From Petaurus breviceps papuanus (lineage: Eukaryota > Chordata > Mammalia > Diprotodontia > Petauridae): DNA of 64,000 bases. The stretch spans positions 33,395,602-33,459,601 of the forward strand of contig JAMXIF010000065.1 of NCBI GenBank assembly GCA_028583685.1, read 5' to 3'. A program made the position numbers and the translations under genes. Within the stretch, counting starts at the first letter, position 1. Each line of letters begins with the position of its first letter. This document shows positions 9,365 through 20,509 of the stretch, piece after piece. Below the pieces are notes generated by a model, which ran no database searches, was not told where the DNA came from, and saw nothing but the letters and a program-made list of their open reading frames with translations.

Positions 9365-12041
9365 TTCTTTGTGTTTAAGTAAATCTTTATTGCTCTTTTA
9401 TTCTTACATCCCCTACATTTTCTTCCTGTGTGCCTTATCTACCCCCTTGCCAAGAACCATACCTTTGGAACAAAGACCAAAAAGGAGGAAAAAGAGAAAA
9501 AAAAGTCAACAAAACTAAATGATACATTGAAAAAGTTTCATATTATTTACAATGTTCCAACACCCATAGGTCTCCACCTTCTTTGCAAAGATGGCGGCCG
9601 GTGAAGGAGTAGTGTCTTTTCATATCTCTTATTGGAACTTCCTTTGATCATGAAATATTTGCAACATTCGGTTTTTAATTGTTTCACTGTTCTCTCCATT
9701 GACATTATTGCAGTCACTGTGTATGTTGTTTTCCTGGTCTTACTTCACTCCAATCCATATGTTTTTCTATCCTTTGAATTTATTGTGTTTTGTCATTTCT
9801 TAAAGCGTTATCTTCCATCACATTTATGGACTACCATTTGTTTGACCCTTCCCCCATCAATGGTCTGCTATCTGATTTCCAACTCTTTACTAACATAAAG
9901 AGTGATACTATAAATATTTTGGTGTATAGAGACTCTTTCCTTTTTTCACTGACTTATCAGAGGCATGTGCCCCAAAGTGGAATCTCTAGCTCCGAGGGTA
10001 TGAAAATTTTAATCACTATATTTGCATAATTCGAAATGACTTTCTAAAATATTATATCCATTCATAGCTCCACCAACAATGCATTCATATGACTGTCTTT
10101 CCACAACCTCTACAATATTGAATATTCCATTTTTTGTCACACTTGTCAATTTTCTGGGTGTGAGATAAAACCTCAACTTGCATTTCCCTTTATTAGTAGT
10201 GATTTGGAACATTTTTTTCATTAGCTTGTTAATAATTTGCAAATCTTTTTAAAGCCTTATTTATCCATAGTCCTCGATCAGTTCACTATTGGGGAATAGC
10301 TTTTGGTTTTCTATATTTCACTTAGTTTTCTAAATATCTTAGAGAGCAAACCCTCAGAAGAGATACTGAATACAAAAGTTTGTTTGTTTGTTTCTTTGAT
10401 CTCATCTATTGAGATAACCATGCTGTATTAGATGTTTCTGTTTTTAACATGTTTAATTATATGCATTGTTTTCCTAATGTTGAACCATCCTCATATCTTT
10501 GGTATAAATACAACTAGATCATCATTTATTTATTTATTTATTCTTGATAATTTGCTGCGATCTTTTTCCTTGTGTTTTATTTAAAATTTTGAATTATTAC
10601 TCATTAATTATATTGTTCTCTTTCTTCATTTTCCTTTTCCTTTATAACAATATTTATCTCATTAAAGGAATTGGATAAAAATTATACCTTTTCAATTTGG
10701 GGGAACAATTCATGTAGCATAAATATTAATTATTCTTTTTAAATGTATAGAATTCTTTTGTAAATCCATCTCAATCAAGACTGGTTTTTCCCTTGGTATT
10801 TGCTTTATAGCTAATTCTATCTCCTTTTCTTAGACTGGATATTTCAAGACTTCTATTTGGTATTCTGTTAGATGGGTATTTTATATTTTAAGGAAATCTC
10901 TTTTTGTTCCCAGTTTTGTTGACATATAACTGTGTTATGTAATAATCTGACAATTCTTTTTTATTTTTTTTCTGGCTTTGTTGTAATTCCTTCTTTGCAT
11001 TTTATTTTGTTAATTTAATTTTATTCTTTTCTTTATTTTTAATCAAGTGGAATAAAAGTTTATCAGTTTTATTAGTCTTTTCAAAGAATCAGTTTTTAAT
11101 TTTGTTTATCACTTCCATATTCTTTTTTGATTTCCAATTTCTCTATTCCTCAAATTTTCAAGATTTCTTCTTTCTGTTTATTTTGGGTTAGTTTATTTTA
11201 TTGTTTTTTAGTTTTTTAAAATACATATTTGGTTCAACAATCCTCTTTTTGTCTATTTTGTCAGTGTATGGTTTTTAAGAATATAATTTTTCTTTAGAGG
11301 ATTGCTTTAGCTACATCCCAGAAATTTTACCATTATCATTATCATTATTTTTCCTATGGTTACTGACTGTTTATATGATTTCTTCTTTACCACTCTCATT
11401 TTTAGGATTCTAAAAATTAAGTCTGTTTTTTAATCTGTGTCCTTTTGTTGTACTCCCTGAAATAATGTCTAGAGTCATTTGGGGCTGTAAGGATGTTTTT
11501 AGTATTTGTGCTTTTTCATATTTATTTACAATTTCTTTGTGTCCTATTATGTGAATATCATGTGGTGCTGACAAATATGTATGTTCTTTAAATGTTTTAT
11601 AAAGTTCTCTCCTAAATCCATCTAGGTAAGGAGACATCCCCTTCCCTAACACTGGTATTTAACAAAATGAAAAACCTTTTACCTCCAAATTCTCCAGCAG
11701 TTTATTCAGTTCTACACAAGGTGTCCCAAAGGTCAGTGCAGTTTTAAACTTTAATAATTTCAAAAGTATAAATACTATGGAATTACTAACAACCATTGAA
11801 CGGTTAATTATTTAGCATGTTGACATATTTCTTATTAAAATTCAACATAACTATCATGTGCTATACATCATTCTAGTTAATTCTTAAATTTTGTAAAAAC
11901 TTTGTAAAAACTTTCATCAGCTGCTGCTCAGTGATTAAAAGAGTTACATTTGTAATCATAGCCATATGATCTTCCAACAAACAAGATTCAATGTATATAT
12001 GATAGTTTTTATATGACCCCCAAGAAAAAGTCTAATGGATA

Positions 12042-12214
12042 TACTGTGTTTCCCCGATAATAAGACCTATCCCGAAAATAAGCCCTCCCCTTACTGTGTA
12101 AGATTCCTCTAAAATAAGCCCTCCCCAGAAAATAAGCCCTATTGAGATTGCTACTGTAGTGAAGGTGATCCCCTGCGCTACACGCTACATTACGGTACCC
12201 TCTGTATGCACCGT

Positions 12215-12261
<47 letters not shown>

Positions 12262-12617
12262 NNNNNNNNNNNNNNNNNNNNNNNNNNNNNNNNNNNNNNN
12301 NNNNNNNNNNNNNNNNNNNNNNNNNNNNNNNNNNNNNNNNNNNNNNNNNNNNNNNNNNNNNCCCCCCCCCCCCCGTGAAACACACGCTGCGCTCCAAGCT
12401 GCATCCAATCAGAGCTGCAGCAGTGAGCACGTCATTCTGTTCTTCCCCAGTGATTTGCTTATTGAATAAAGGTACATTTTTTGTTCACATTTACCTGTTT
12501 ATTAAAATTGCTGTCAATGTTCATTAAAATAAGCCCTCCCCTGAAAATAAGCCCTCTGGCGTTTTTCTGTCCAAAAAAATTAATAAGACAGTGTCTTATT
12601 ATTAGGGAAACACGGTA
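12042..12617. mobile_element. TA-flanked inverted-repeat element (mariner-type MITE) inside the mariner
   Basis: Terminal repeats, 20 of 23 matching: left ctgtgtttccccgataataa at 12044, right (reverse-complemented) ccgtgtttccctaataataa ending at 12615, each next to TA. Inside, the phrase aaaataagccctcccc recurs near both ends as subterminal repeats. The middle has a poly-C tract and a 100-base assembly gap. It has no transposase and splits the transposase remnant of the outer element exactly between SPDL and PLDFFL. Confidence 0.8.
12216..12374 (+). repeat. Poly-C tract with assembly gap
   Basis: 46 consecutive C (12216-12261), 100 N (12262-12361) and 13 more C (12362-12374). The Pro/Gly open frames translated across it are artefacts. 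Confidence 0.95.
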
Positions 12618-12950
12618 GATCAGGTGAGGGAAGTAGCCAAAGAAGATGACATCCTCTACCAAATCCACCAGTCTGACAAAGTATCATCCAGACATGAAAT
12701 TAAAATTAAAATTCTGTTATTCAAAATTCAAAAAACTAAATGAATAGAAAAGATATTTAAATATGAAAACTTTCAAATAGTTTTGTAAGTTTGTAGTACT
12801 ATATTTCTGAAGTTATTAATGCTTAACACTGCACTGAGATTTTGGGGACATGTTGTATTTTGTCTTTTGTCTTCTTTCTATTAGATTTGTGCATTTCTGT
12901 GAGAGAAATATTACTCTCTCCTACTATTATTGTGCCACCCTCTTTTTTCT

Positions 12951-13100
12951 TTTTTTTCTCTTTTTTTTGGAGGTGCAATTGGGATTAAGTGACTTGCCCA
13001 AGGTCACATGGCTAGTACATATTAAGTGTCTGAGGCTGAATTTGAACTCAGATCCCCCTGACTCCAGGGCTGGTGCTATATATACTGTGCTACCTAGCCC
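12951..13100 (-). repeat. WSINE-type tRNA-derived SINE with target-site duplication
   Basis: Poly-T start, then gattaagtgacttgcccaag, tgaatttgaactcagatccc, and the reversed head ending tgtgctacctagccc. The 13-base word ccctcttttttct flanks it at 12938-12950 and 13098-13110. It interrupts the L1. Confidence 0.85.
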
Positions 13101-13974
13101 TCTTTTTTCTTGATTAATTTTGATGCTATTCTATGTTGATCCCATAAATTTAATGTTGATATCAATTCATTGACCATGGCTCCTTTAAGTGTAGCATAAT
13201 TTTCTTGTTTATCTGTTTTTAGATTATGAATTTTAATTTTTACTTGATATTCTCGGTGGTATTTTTTGAACTCCTGCTTTTTTTAATTCACATGACTGAT
13301 AGCAAATTTTGTTTCACCATCATATTTTGATTCTGTGTATGTCTTTGCCATTTAGGTACCTTTTTTGCAAACAACAGATTGTTGAATTCTGTTTTCTTAT
13401 GCATTCTGCCACTCTTTTTCTTTTATTGCATTATTTAAACCATTTATATTTATGATTATGAATTATGTTATTGTTTTCCTCCATTTGTGTCTGTAGTATT
13501 GCTTTTTTTAAAAAGGAATTTTTTTGTTTCTATTCCTGCTTTAAATTAATACACTAGCTCTACAATTAGGTTTTTTTCAACTACTTTGATACAACCACAG
13601 GCTCTCTTCCCCCCTCATCTTACTCCCCTCTTCATTTGTGGATTGTTCATTCATTTAGAGGTTTGTTTATTGATTTCCTTTCCTTTCTCTTACCTAGTTA
13701 TCAGATTATTTCCCTCTCTTCCCCTTCCTTTCCTCTTTTAGTTATCAGTTATTTAAAAATCTCCTCTCCTTTGCTCCTCTCCAACTCCTTTTGTTTGTTA
13801 GGTTTTTTAAAAAAAATTTCTGAACCTTATTCTAAAGATTTCCTTACCTTGTTCTCTATATTAATTCCTTTCCCTTTCAGTCTGTTCTGAACATTTATTT
13901 TCTGATCCAAGGGCCACCTTTGTGTTTATTCCTTCTTTGATCTCTTTCTGGTCCTCACAGAGTGGAAGGAACCT

Positions 13975-14125
13975 TAGAACATAGGACATCAAAGTTTGGA
14001 AATGACTTTAGAGGACATCTAAGTCCCATTCTCTATTTTTTTAAAATAAGGGACCTGAGACCCAGAGAGATGAAATGATTTGTCCATGGTCAAGTAGATA
14101 GTAAATGGAATCCCAAAGCTCTTTC
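13975..14125 (-). repeat. MIR-type SINE, antisense
   Basis: The words aacataggacatcaaagttt, gggacctgagacccagagag and gaaatgatttgtccatggtc lie in antisense order. Confidence 0.7.
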
Positions 14126-14149
14126 CAATGCACTATCTAATTTTTTGTG

Positions 14150-14300
14150 TGTTAACCTCAGTTTTCTCCCTCTATGAAATGGGGGAAAAAAATCCTGAAT
14201 TGCCCAATCCACAGAGTTGTTATTAGACTCTAATTAGTTAGTATATATAAGGTTGTTTATAAACCTTAAAGCACCATAAAATTATTGCTAATTATCAAGA
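14150..14300 (+). repeat. MAR1/MIR 3' half
   Basis: Plus-strand cctcagttttctccctctat, then acagagttgttattagactc and the tttataaaccttaaagcacc tail. Confidence 0.6.
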
Positions 14301-14304
14301 GACA

Positions 14305-15395
14305 TCTAGATAGCTTTGATTTCTTTGTTTGAAAACTTCCTATCCATATCCTTTGACCATTTATCAATTGGGAAATGGTTTGTATTTTTATAAATTTGAC
14401 TCAGTTCTCTACATATTTGAGAAATAAGGGCTTTATTTGAAACATTTGTGGTGAAAAATTTTCCCCCAGTTTTCTGCTTCCCTTTTAATTTTAGCTGCAT
14501 TGGTTTTGTTTGTGCAAAAACAGTTTAATTTTATATAATCAAAATTATCTATTTTACATTTTGTGGTGCTCGTTATATTTTCTTTGGTCCTAAATTCTTC
14601 CATTATCCATGGATCTGACAAATAAACTATCCCATGATCTCCTAATTTGCTTATGATATCATCCTTTATATGTAGGTCATGCACCCAGTTTGACCTTATC
14701 TTAGTATACAATGTGAGATGCTGATCTATACCTAGTTTCTGTCATGCTGTTTTCCCATTCCCCCCACAGTTTTCATCAAATAATGAATTTTTGTTCCAAA
14801 AGTTTGGATCTTTTGGGTTTATTTTATACTAGATTACTATGACCATTTATTATAATGTAATATGTACCCAATCTATTCTTCTGATCTATTTCTCACTCTA
14901 TTTCTTAGCCAGTACCAGATTGTCTTGACAATTACTGCTTTATAATAAAGTTTGAGATCTGGTATGGCTAAACCATTCCTTGACATTTTTTTTCATTGAC
15001 TACCTTGGTATCCTTGATCTTTTGTTCTTCCATAAATTTTGTTATTATTTTTTTAGCTCTACAAGATAATTTTTGGTAGTTTGAGTGTTATGGCATTGAA
15101 TGACTAAATTAACTTAGGTAGAATTGTCATTTTGATTATATTGGCTCAGCCTACTGTATCTCCCTTTTATTTTTAATCAAATTGAATAAAAGTTTGTTAA
15201 TTTTATTAATCTTTTCAAATAATCAGCTTTTAATTTTGTTTATCACTTCTGTATTCTTTTTGGCTTTCAATTTATCTATTCCTCAAATTTTCAAGATTTC
15301 TTCTTTGGGCTTGTTTTTTTATTAGTTGGGCTTTTTTTTGTTTGTTTTGGGGGGGGGAGGTTTACTTTTTAATTTTCAAAAATACGTATTTATTT
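14305..15395 (-). repeat. L1 ORF2 C-terminal half, internally deleted
   Basis: Minus-strand frames at 14711-14433 and 14500-14306 read as the L1 ORF2 C-terminus: a WVHDLHIK motif, then KIDNFDYIKLNCFCTNKTNA, then DKWSKDMDRKFSNKEIKA. These correspond to the conserved QDLNI, WDYIKLKSFCTAKETI and KWAKDMNRHFSKEDI segments of mammalian L1. From about 15165 the sequence jumps to the ORF2 stretch also seen at 11035-11230, so roughly 1 kb or more of the middle of ORF2 is missing, or two copies abut. Confidence 0.85.
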
Positions 15396-15397
15396 CA

Positions 15398-15700
15398 CCA
15401 ATCCCAGAAAAGGTTTCAAGTAGAAGGTGGAGCTTGAGATGAGTTTTAAAGGAAACCATGAATTTCAAGAGGCAGAAGTGAGGGAAAAGTAAATTACAAG
15501 GTTAGAGGGCAGTCAGTACAAAAGGAGAGAGTTGGAAGGTCATGTTTAAGGAAAACCAAGTAGATCAGTGTGACTGTGCTATACAGTGTGTGCAGGTGAG
15601 CAAAACGATACTGCTCTTGCAGTCAAACCAGGAGGGCCAGTTTGAAGCTTGAGAGGGTAATAAAAGGCTTGCTAGGTAATTGACCACAAAGGAACCAGTG
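15398..15700 (-). repeat. Possible L3/CR1 internal 3' region
   Basis: The phrase aggtggagcttgagatgagt followed by ttttaaaggaaacc and tttcaagaggcagaagtgag resembles the region just upstream of L3 3' ends. Moderately uncertain. Confidence 0.4.
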
Positions 15701-16014
15701 TGGATTTGATAGTTGTGAAAGAAAACTGACAAAAATAAGACAGATTCCTGTTAGTTGACAGGTTGGAAACTCACTAGTAAAGGTCTTATCCAACTACCCT
15801 CTCCTTTCTCTAAATTCTAATTGTGGGGTTTTTTTCCCCCAAAAAGGAACCATCTTCAGAGAGGAGAGAAAGGAATTAGGCATAATTTTGGACTCTGACA
15901 TCTTAGTAAGAGCTGCTGATAGAGGGCCTGGGAGCCAAAGGAGTGTATGCCCAAACTTTCCTTTGTGTGTGTGTTTTAGGAAAGGTGTTATTTGGACTTT
16001 AATGAATTGATGGA

Positions 16015-16715
16015 CTTTATTTTTTATTTTTTAAAATTCTGAACTTAATCACCAAAAATAAAGATTACAGAAGACACAAGAATATTATATATGAAACTAT
16101 GAATCTCTTGTACTGCTTGCTTTTTTAAAAAAAAAAAGATATAACAAATTCCATACAGTTTCAAAACTGCCTTCTTTTCTATGCTTCCTTCTGAACATCC
16201 TTTTGTTTTATTCTATCTCCTTTAGAAAAATGATGCAATGACAATCACTAAAATCTCTCTTTCCCTACCAATTAAAAACCAAGAGGAAGTAAAAAAAAAA
16301 CAACCCCTGTAACTATTATGTAAAGTCAAGCAAAACCAAAAAAATCACAAAGCAGCATGTCCAAAAATGAATGTCTTTATTTTTTTTTTGCACTTTGAGT
16401 ACATCACCTTTCTTTCAGGAAATGAGAAGCATGCTTCATCATAGGTCCTCTGGAAATGTGACTGTCATTATATTGATCAGAGTACTTAATTCTTTCAGAG
16501 TTTTGTTTTGTTTTTCAATATTGTTAGCTTTCTATATATTGCTCTCCTGATTCTACTCACTTTACTTAACTTCATACTAGCTAGGATTCTCTGAAATCAT
16601 CTCTTTAGCAATTTCTTACAATGAAAAAATATTCAATTGCATTCATATACCATACTTTGTTCAATTATTCTTTTGTTAATGGGCATCTCTCTTAGGTTCC
16701 AATTTATTTTCTTTT
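16015..16715 (-). repeat. L1 3' UTR copy
   Basis: Begins at a reversed A tail (T/A-rich, 16018-16035). Parallels 2001-2685 (atatgaaactatgaatctct, aaaactgccttcttttctat, agaagcatgcttcatc). It then runs on into the L1 end that antisense-reads attcatataccatactttgt and tgttaatgggcatctctctt. Confidence 0.7.
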
Positions 16716-16719
16716 TTTT

Positions 16720-17684
16720 TTCTTATAATCTCTTCTTCAGGATCAGAAACTGTTTTGTATGTGGCTGTTCCCTGTCTAGTATTAAACTTCTTTTTACACT
16801 TTCATCTTGCCTCTAACTCCACTTCTCTGTTGAGGTTGACATTTTCTACCCTAAACTGTGTGTTTGTATGCTCAACCCTCCTCCATCTGATTCAGATAAG
16901 ATTGAGGTTCATCTAATGCCTGCTTTCCTAACCCCTTTTTCCATATTTGTATTCTCTTCTCACACAAGCCAATTATGAGAAATAAACTGAGCTCTGGCTT
17001 CCTTGTTTCTATACTAGTGTATTCCTTTTACATTCTCTTTCCTCTTTTAAAATCCTTGGAACAAATTTGGTCAACCCCCAGAACCTCTGTTTTTGTTATT
17101 AAATTCCCTTAATATCCTTTGAAGCCATTAAGCTTCTGAAAGGACACTTGTTTCTTCTTTTCATATTAAAATGTTAGCACTGCATCATCATATAGTCCCT
17201 TCCAGTTGTTCAAATAAACTTGCCTTTTTAGGATTCCCTTGACTTATATTTGTATTTCAGAGTTACTACTCACTGTTCATCTCTTCATCAGAAATTCTTC
17301 AAAGTACTTTATCCTATTTTCTATCCATTTTTCCCTGTAGGACTATACACAGATTTTCAGAGGAAGTTATTCTTGATTTTAAACCTATATCATTTGCTTT
17401 TTAAAATATTATGCTACAAGATCTCCTCTTCTTTTTAGTAGAAGATGCCAGGTCTTGTGTAATCCTGACTATAGTTCCTTGGTACTTCAACTACTTCTTT
17501 CTGGTTGCTTGCAATATTCTTTTTTTCCCTTTGATTTGAGAGTTACGGATTTTGGTGATGACATTCCTGGAGCTTTTCCTTTTAGGGTTTGTTACAGGAG
17601 GTTATTGGTAGACTTTTTCTATCTTTACTTTGTCCTAGGCAATTTTCTTCTATGATTTCTTGAAATATAGCATTTAGAGTTTTA
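16720..17684 (-). repeat. Older HAL1/L1 ORF1 fragment with 3' UTR
   Basis: 17255-17680 aligns by eye with 18800-19240 of the neighbouring HAL1 ORF1 (tgcttgcaatattctttttt against tgcttgtaatattttctcct; caggaggttattggtagact against caggaggtgattggtggatt). 16720-17250 is then its 3' UTR. It is more decayed than its neighbour, which is inserted immediately to its right. Confidence 0.7.
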
Positions 17685-18589
17685 AAAATTATTCATTTTA
17701 TTTTATTTTTTAAATTAAATTTTGTTTATTTATAGTTTACATCATTCATTTCCACAAGATTTTGAGTTACAAATTTTCTCCCCATCTTTCCCCTACCTAC
17801 CACCCCAAAACAGTGATCCCATTGTTATACCCTCTTGCCCAATCTGCTCTCTCCTATATCCTCTCCCATCCCCCCCTCTGACTTTCCAGTAGGGCAAGAT
17901 GGATCTCTATATCCCAGTTCCTGTATGTCTTATTTCCCAGTTTCATGTAAAAAAAAAATACCATATTTTTATAAACACTTGATTTTAAAACTTTGGATTC
18001 TTTTCCTTCCTCTCTCATCACCCACCCTTACTGGGAAGCTAAGCAATTCAATTTAGGGTGTACATGTGTAGCTATGCAAAACATTTCCGTAGTGGATATA
18101 TTGTGAAAGACTGACTATATTTCTCTCCATCCTATCCCAACCTCCACTTGTTCTATTCTCTACTTTGATGCTGTCCCTTTTCAAAAGTGTGTGCTTTTAA
18201 CTTTCCTCCCTCCCAACCTGCCCTCCCTTCCATCATCCCCCCTCTCATCCCCTTCCCCCCTACTCTCCTGTAGGGCGAGATACCCTATATAGTGTGTATG
18301 TCATTCCCTCCCTAAGCCAAATTCAATAACAGTAAGTTTGACTCATTCCCTTTTGTTTTCCTATTCTTCCTCTCCATTGTAACAGCTTTCCCTTGCCTCT
18401 TTTATATGAGACCATTTAACCCGTTCTGTCTGACCCAATCCCCTCTCATTATATTCCTCTCTCACCTCTCAATTTCACCTTTTAAGTATCATCCCTTCCT
18501 ATTCAATTGGTCCTGTGCCCTCTGTCTATGTATACCTGTACACATATATACACACACTCACATATGTATTCATACACCCTTATACCCTC

Positions 18590-18660
18590 CTATATAAACA
18601 TATATATGTATGTGTGTGTGTATATATACACATATATATATGTATATATATATATATTCA
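18590..18660 (+). repeat. (TA/TG)n patch in the HAL1 3' UTR
   Basis: Alternating tatatatg and gtgtgtat units. Simple sequence within the element. Confidence 0.9.
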
Positions 18661-18784
18661 TTCCCTTCAACTACTCTCATACTGAGAAAAATTTCATAAG
18701 TTACAATTATCATTTTTCCATATAGGAATGTTAATAGTTCGACTTTGATAAGTTTATTATGATTTCTTTTCCCTGTTTAGCTTC

Positions 18785-19866
18785 TCATGCTTCTCTTGCT
18801 TCTTGTATCTGAATGTCAAATTTTCTATTCAACCCTGGTTTTTTCATCAAGAATGCTTGAAAGTGCTCTATTTCATTGAATGACCATATTTTATCCTGAA
18901 ACATGATACTCAGTTTTGCTAGGTAGGTGATTCTTGGTTTTAATCATAGCTCCTTTGACTTCTGGAAAATCATATTCCAAGCCCTTCAAACCCTCAATGT
19001 AGAATCTCCAAGATCCTGTGTTATCCTGATTGTGTTTCCACAATATTTAAATGGTTTCTTCTTTGTTGCTTGTAATATTTTCTCCTTGATCTGGGAATTC
19101 CAGAACTTGGCTATAATATTCCTAGGAGTTTTCTTTTGGGGATCTTTTTCAGGAGGTGATTGGTGGATTCTTTCAACCTCCATTTTGCCCTCTGGTTCTA
19201 AAACAACAGGGCAATTTTCTTTGAGAATTTCTTGAAGGATGACTTCTAGGTTCTTTTTATTTTGATCATGGCTTCCAAGTAGTCCAATAATTTTTAAATT
19301 ATCTCTCCTGGATATATTTTCCATGTCAGTGGTTTTTCCAATGAGATATTTCACATTGCCTTCTATTTTTTCATTTGTTTGGATCTGTTTAATAATATCT
19401 TGATTTGTCATAAAGTCACTAACTTCCATTTGCTCTAATCTAATTCTGATGGAATGATTCTCTTCAGTGAGCTTTTGAGATTCTTTTTCCATCTGGCAAA
19501 TTCAGCTCTTTAAGGCATTCTCCTCATTGACCTTTTGAGCCTCTTTTACCATTTGAGTTAGTCTATTTTTTAAGGTGTTATTTTCTTCAGTCAGGTTGTT
19601 GACTCTTTTTTTCATGATTTTCTTGCAACATTCCCATTTTTCTTCCCAATTTTTCCTCCACTTCTCTTATTTGGTTTTCAAAATCCTTCATAAGCTCCTC
19701 TATGGCCTGTAACCAGTTCATATTTTTCTTGGAAGCTTTTGGGAGTTCTGACTACATTGTCTTCCTCCTGTTCCATGCTTTGATCCTTTTTGTCCCCAAA
19801 AAAGGAATCCAAAGTAGGATTGCTGTGCTTGCTTTGCTTCTTTTGCTTGCTCATGTTGCCACTCAA
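18785..19866 (-). pseudogene. HAL1 ORF1 (L1 ORF1p-like RNA-binding protein), decayed
   Basis: L1-type ORF1 proteins are trimeric nucleic-acid-binding chaperones packaged with LINE RNA. The start lies at 19866 or four codons in, at MSKQKKQSKHSNPTLDSFFG, a basic N-terminus. The next part (about 19677-19493) is coiled-coil-like and interrupted by stops. The longest open part (19492-18986, 168 codons) ends the coiled coil and holds the RRM (RDNLKIIGL ... ILQEILKEN) and the CTD start (TPRNIIAKFWNSQIKEKIL, then GNTIRITQDLGDSTLRV). The CTD continues in another frame to a stop near 18785. Length is about 358 codons, close to the L1 ORF1p norm. Several stops and shifts make it non-functional. The open 168-codon block suggests a moderate age. 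Confidence 0.85.
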
Positions 19867-20509
19867 TTACTTGACTTTTGAACTTTTTGTCACAGTAGAA
19901 CTCTGCTTCTAGAGAGGAGAGCTTTGTCTCAAATCACTGGGGTTTTCACAGCTGCCAGAGCTATTAGTTGGGTGCCCTCTCAGAAGCCTCCACTAGCTCT
20001 GGCACACTGGTCATGCACCTTAGGACCTCCACCCTAGAAAGCAATCCATATCCAAGCAGGTTAAAGCAAGATTGATTATCCCCTCAGAGTGGTCGCTTGG
20101 TCCCTCTACAATCTGCAGGCCTCAGGAGCTCTGAAGCAGCCACGCATCAGTGGCCACTGCACTTCAGCTGCTTCTCCCCCTGGGGGCAAAGGCCAGACCC
20201 CCTGTTCCCACAAAGTCCACACTCACCTCTCACTTTGTCTTTGGCATGTATGTGTTGATAGTTCTGGAAACTGCCACAGCTGCTGGTGATCCACTCTCCC
20301 AAAGTCCCTCCAGCTGGGGCTGGTCATGGCCTCCCTGAGGCTGTAAAACTGCAGGAGGTTTGTTTCTCTCTGAAACTTTGTGGGTTCTGTAGCCCTAAAG
20401 TTTTTTTAGAGTCATTTTTATAGGTATTTGAGGTAGTTATGGAGAGGGTATACAGAGTTTTCCTGCTTCTCTGCTGCCATGTTGGTTCCACCAAAATTTA
20501 TTCATTTTA

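Larger units (their letters stand above)
11713..12857 (-). mobile_element. Tc1/mariner-superfamily remnant inside the L1
   Basis: The ends are inverted repeats of about 35 bases. The left end reads tacacaaggtgtcccaaagg and continues tcagtgcagttttaa. The right end, reverse-complemented, reads tacaacatgtccccaaaatc and continues tcagtgcagtgttaa. L1 sequence resumes on both sides in register. Between the ends the minus strand carries a decayed C-terminal transposase fragment: a stretch reading like SPDL, then PLDFFL, the hallmark around the last catalytic acidic residue in one mariner-like group. The N-terminal two thirds of a transposase are absent, so this is an internally deleted copy of about 570 bp once the nested element (12042-12617) is subtracted. 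Confidence 0.75.
9365..13930 (-). repeat. Long L1 LINE, interrupted by DNA transposons and a SINE
   Basis: Read on the minus strand, the right end (about 13900 down to 12858) covers the early ORF2 (endonuclease) part, recognisable from cctactattattgtgcc and the catttatatttatgattat block. It continues from 11712 down through the middle of ORF2 (gctttagctacatcccagaa near 11305) and the reverse-transcriptase part (near 10430-10510) to the ORF2 3' end and a 3' UTR ending near 9365. All frames are broken. The gap from 11713 to 12857 is a mariner-type insertion, and a SINE sits at 12951-13100. No ORF1 or 5' UTR is seen, so the copy is 5'-truncated. Confidence 0.8.
17701..20492 (-). repeat. Near-complete HAL1 (ORF1-only LINE) with target-site duplications
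   Basis: In sense order: a 5' UTR of about 620 bases (20492-19867) beginning next to the catgttggttccacc word, one ORF1, then about 1.1 kb of 3' UTR with pyrimidine-rich blocks and a (TA/CA)n patch, ending in an A-rich tail at about 17701-17725. No ORF2 is present, which is what defines HAL1. The direct repeats aaaattattcatttta (17685-17700) and aaaatttattcatttta (20493-20509) flank it, and the sense-strand site reads TT/AAAA, the usual L1 endonuclease target. Confidence 0.85.

Noticed and set aside
12009-12527. Proline- and glycine-rich open frames of 72-131 codons
   Set aside because: They are translations of the poly-C tract and the N gap.
14306-14711. Conserved-looking protein frames
   Set aside because: Explained as L1 ORF2 C-terminal fragments, not a host gene.
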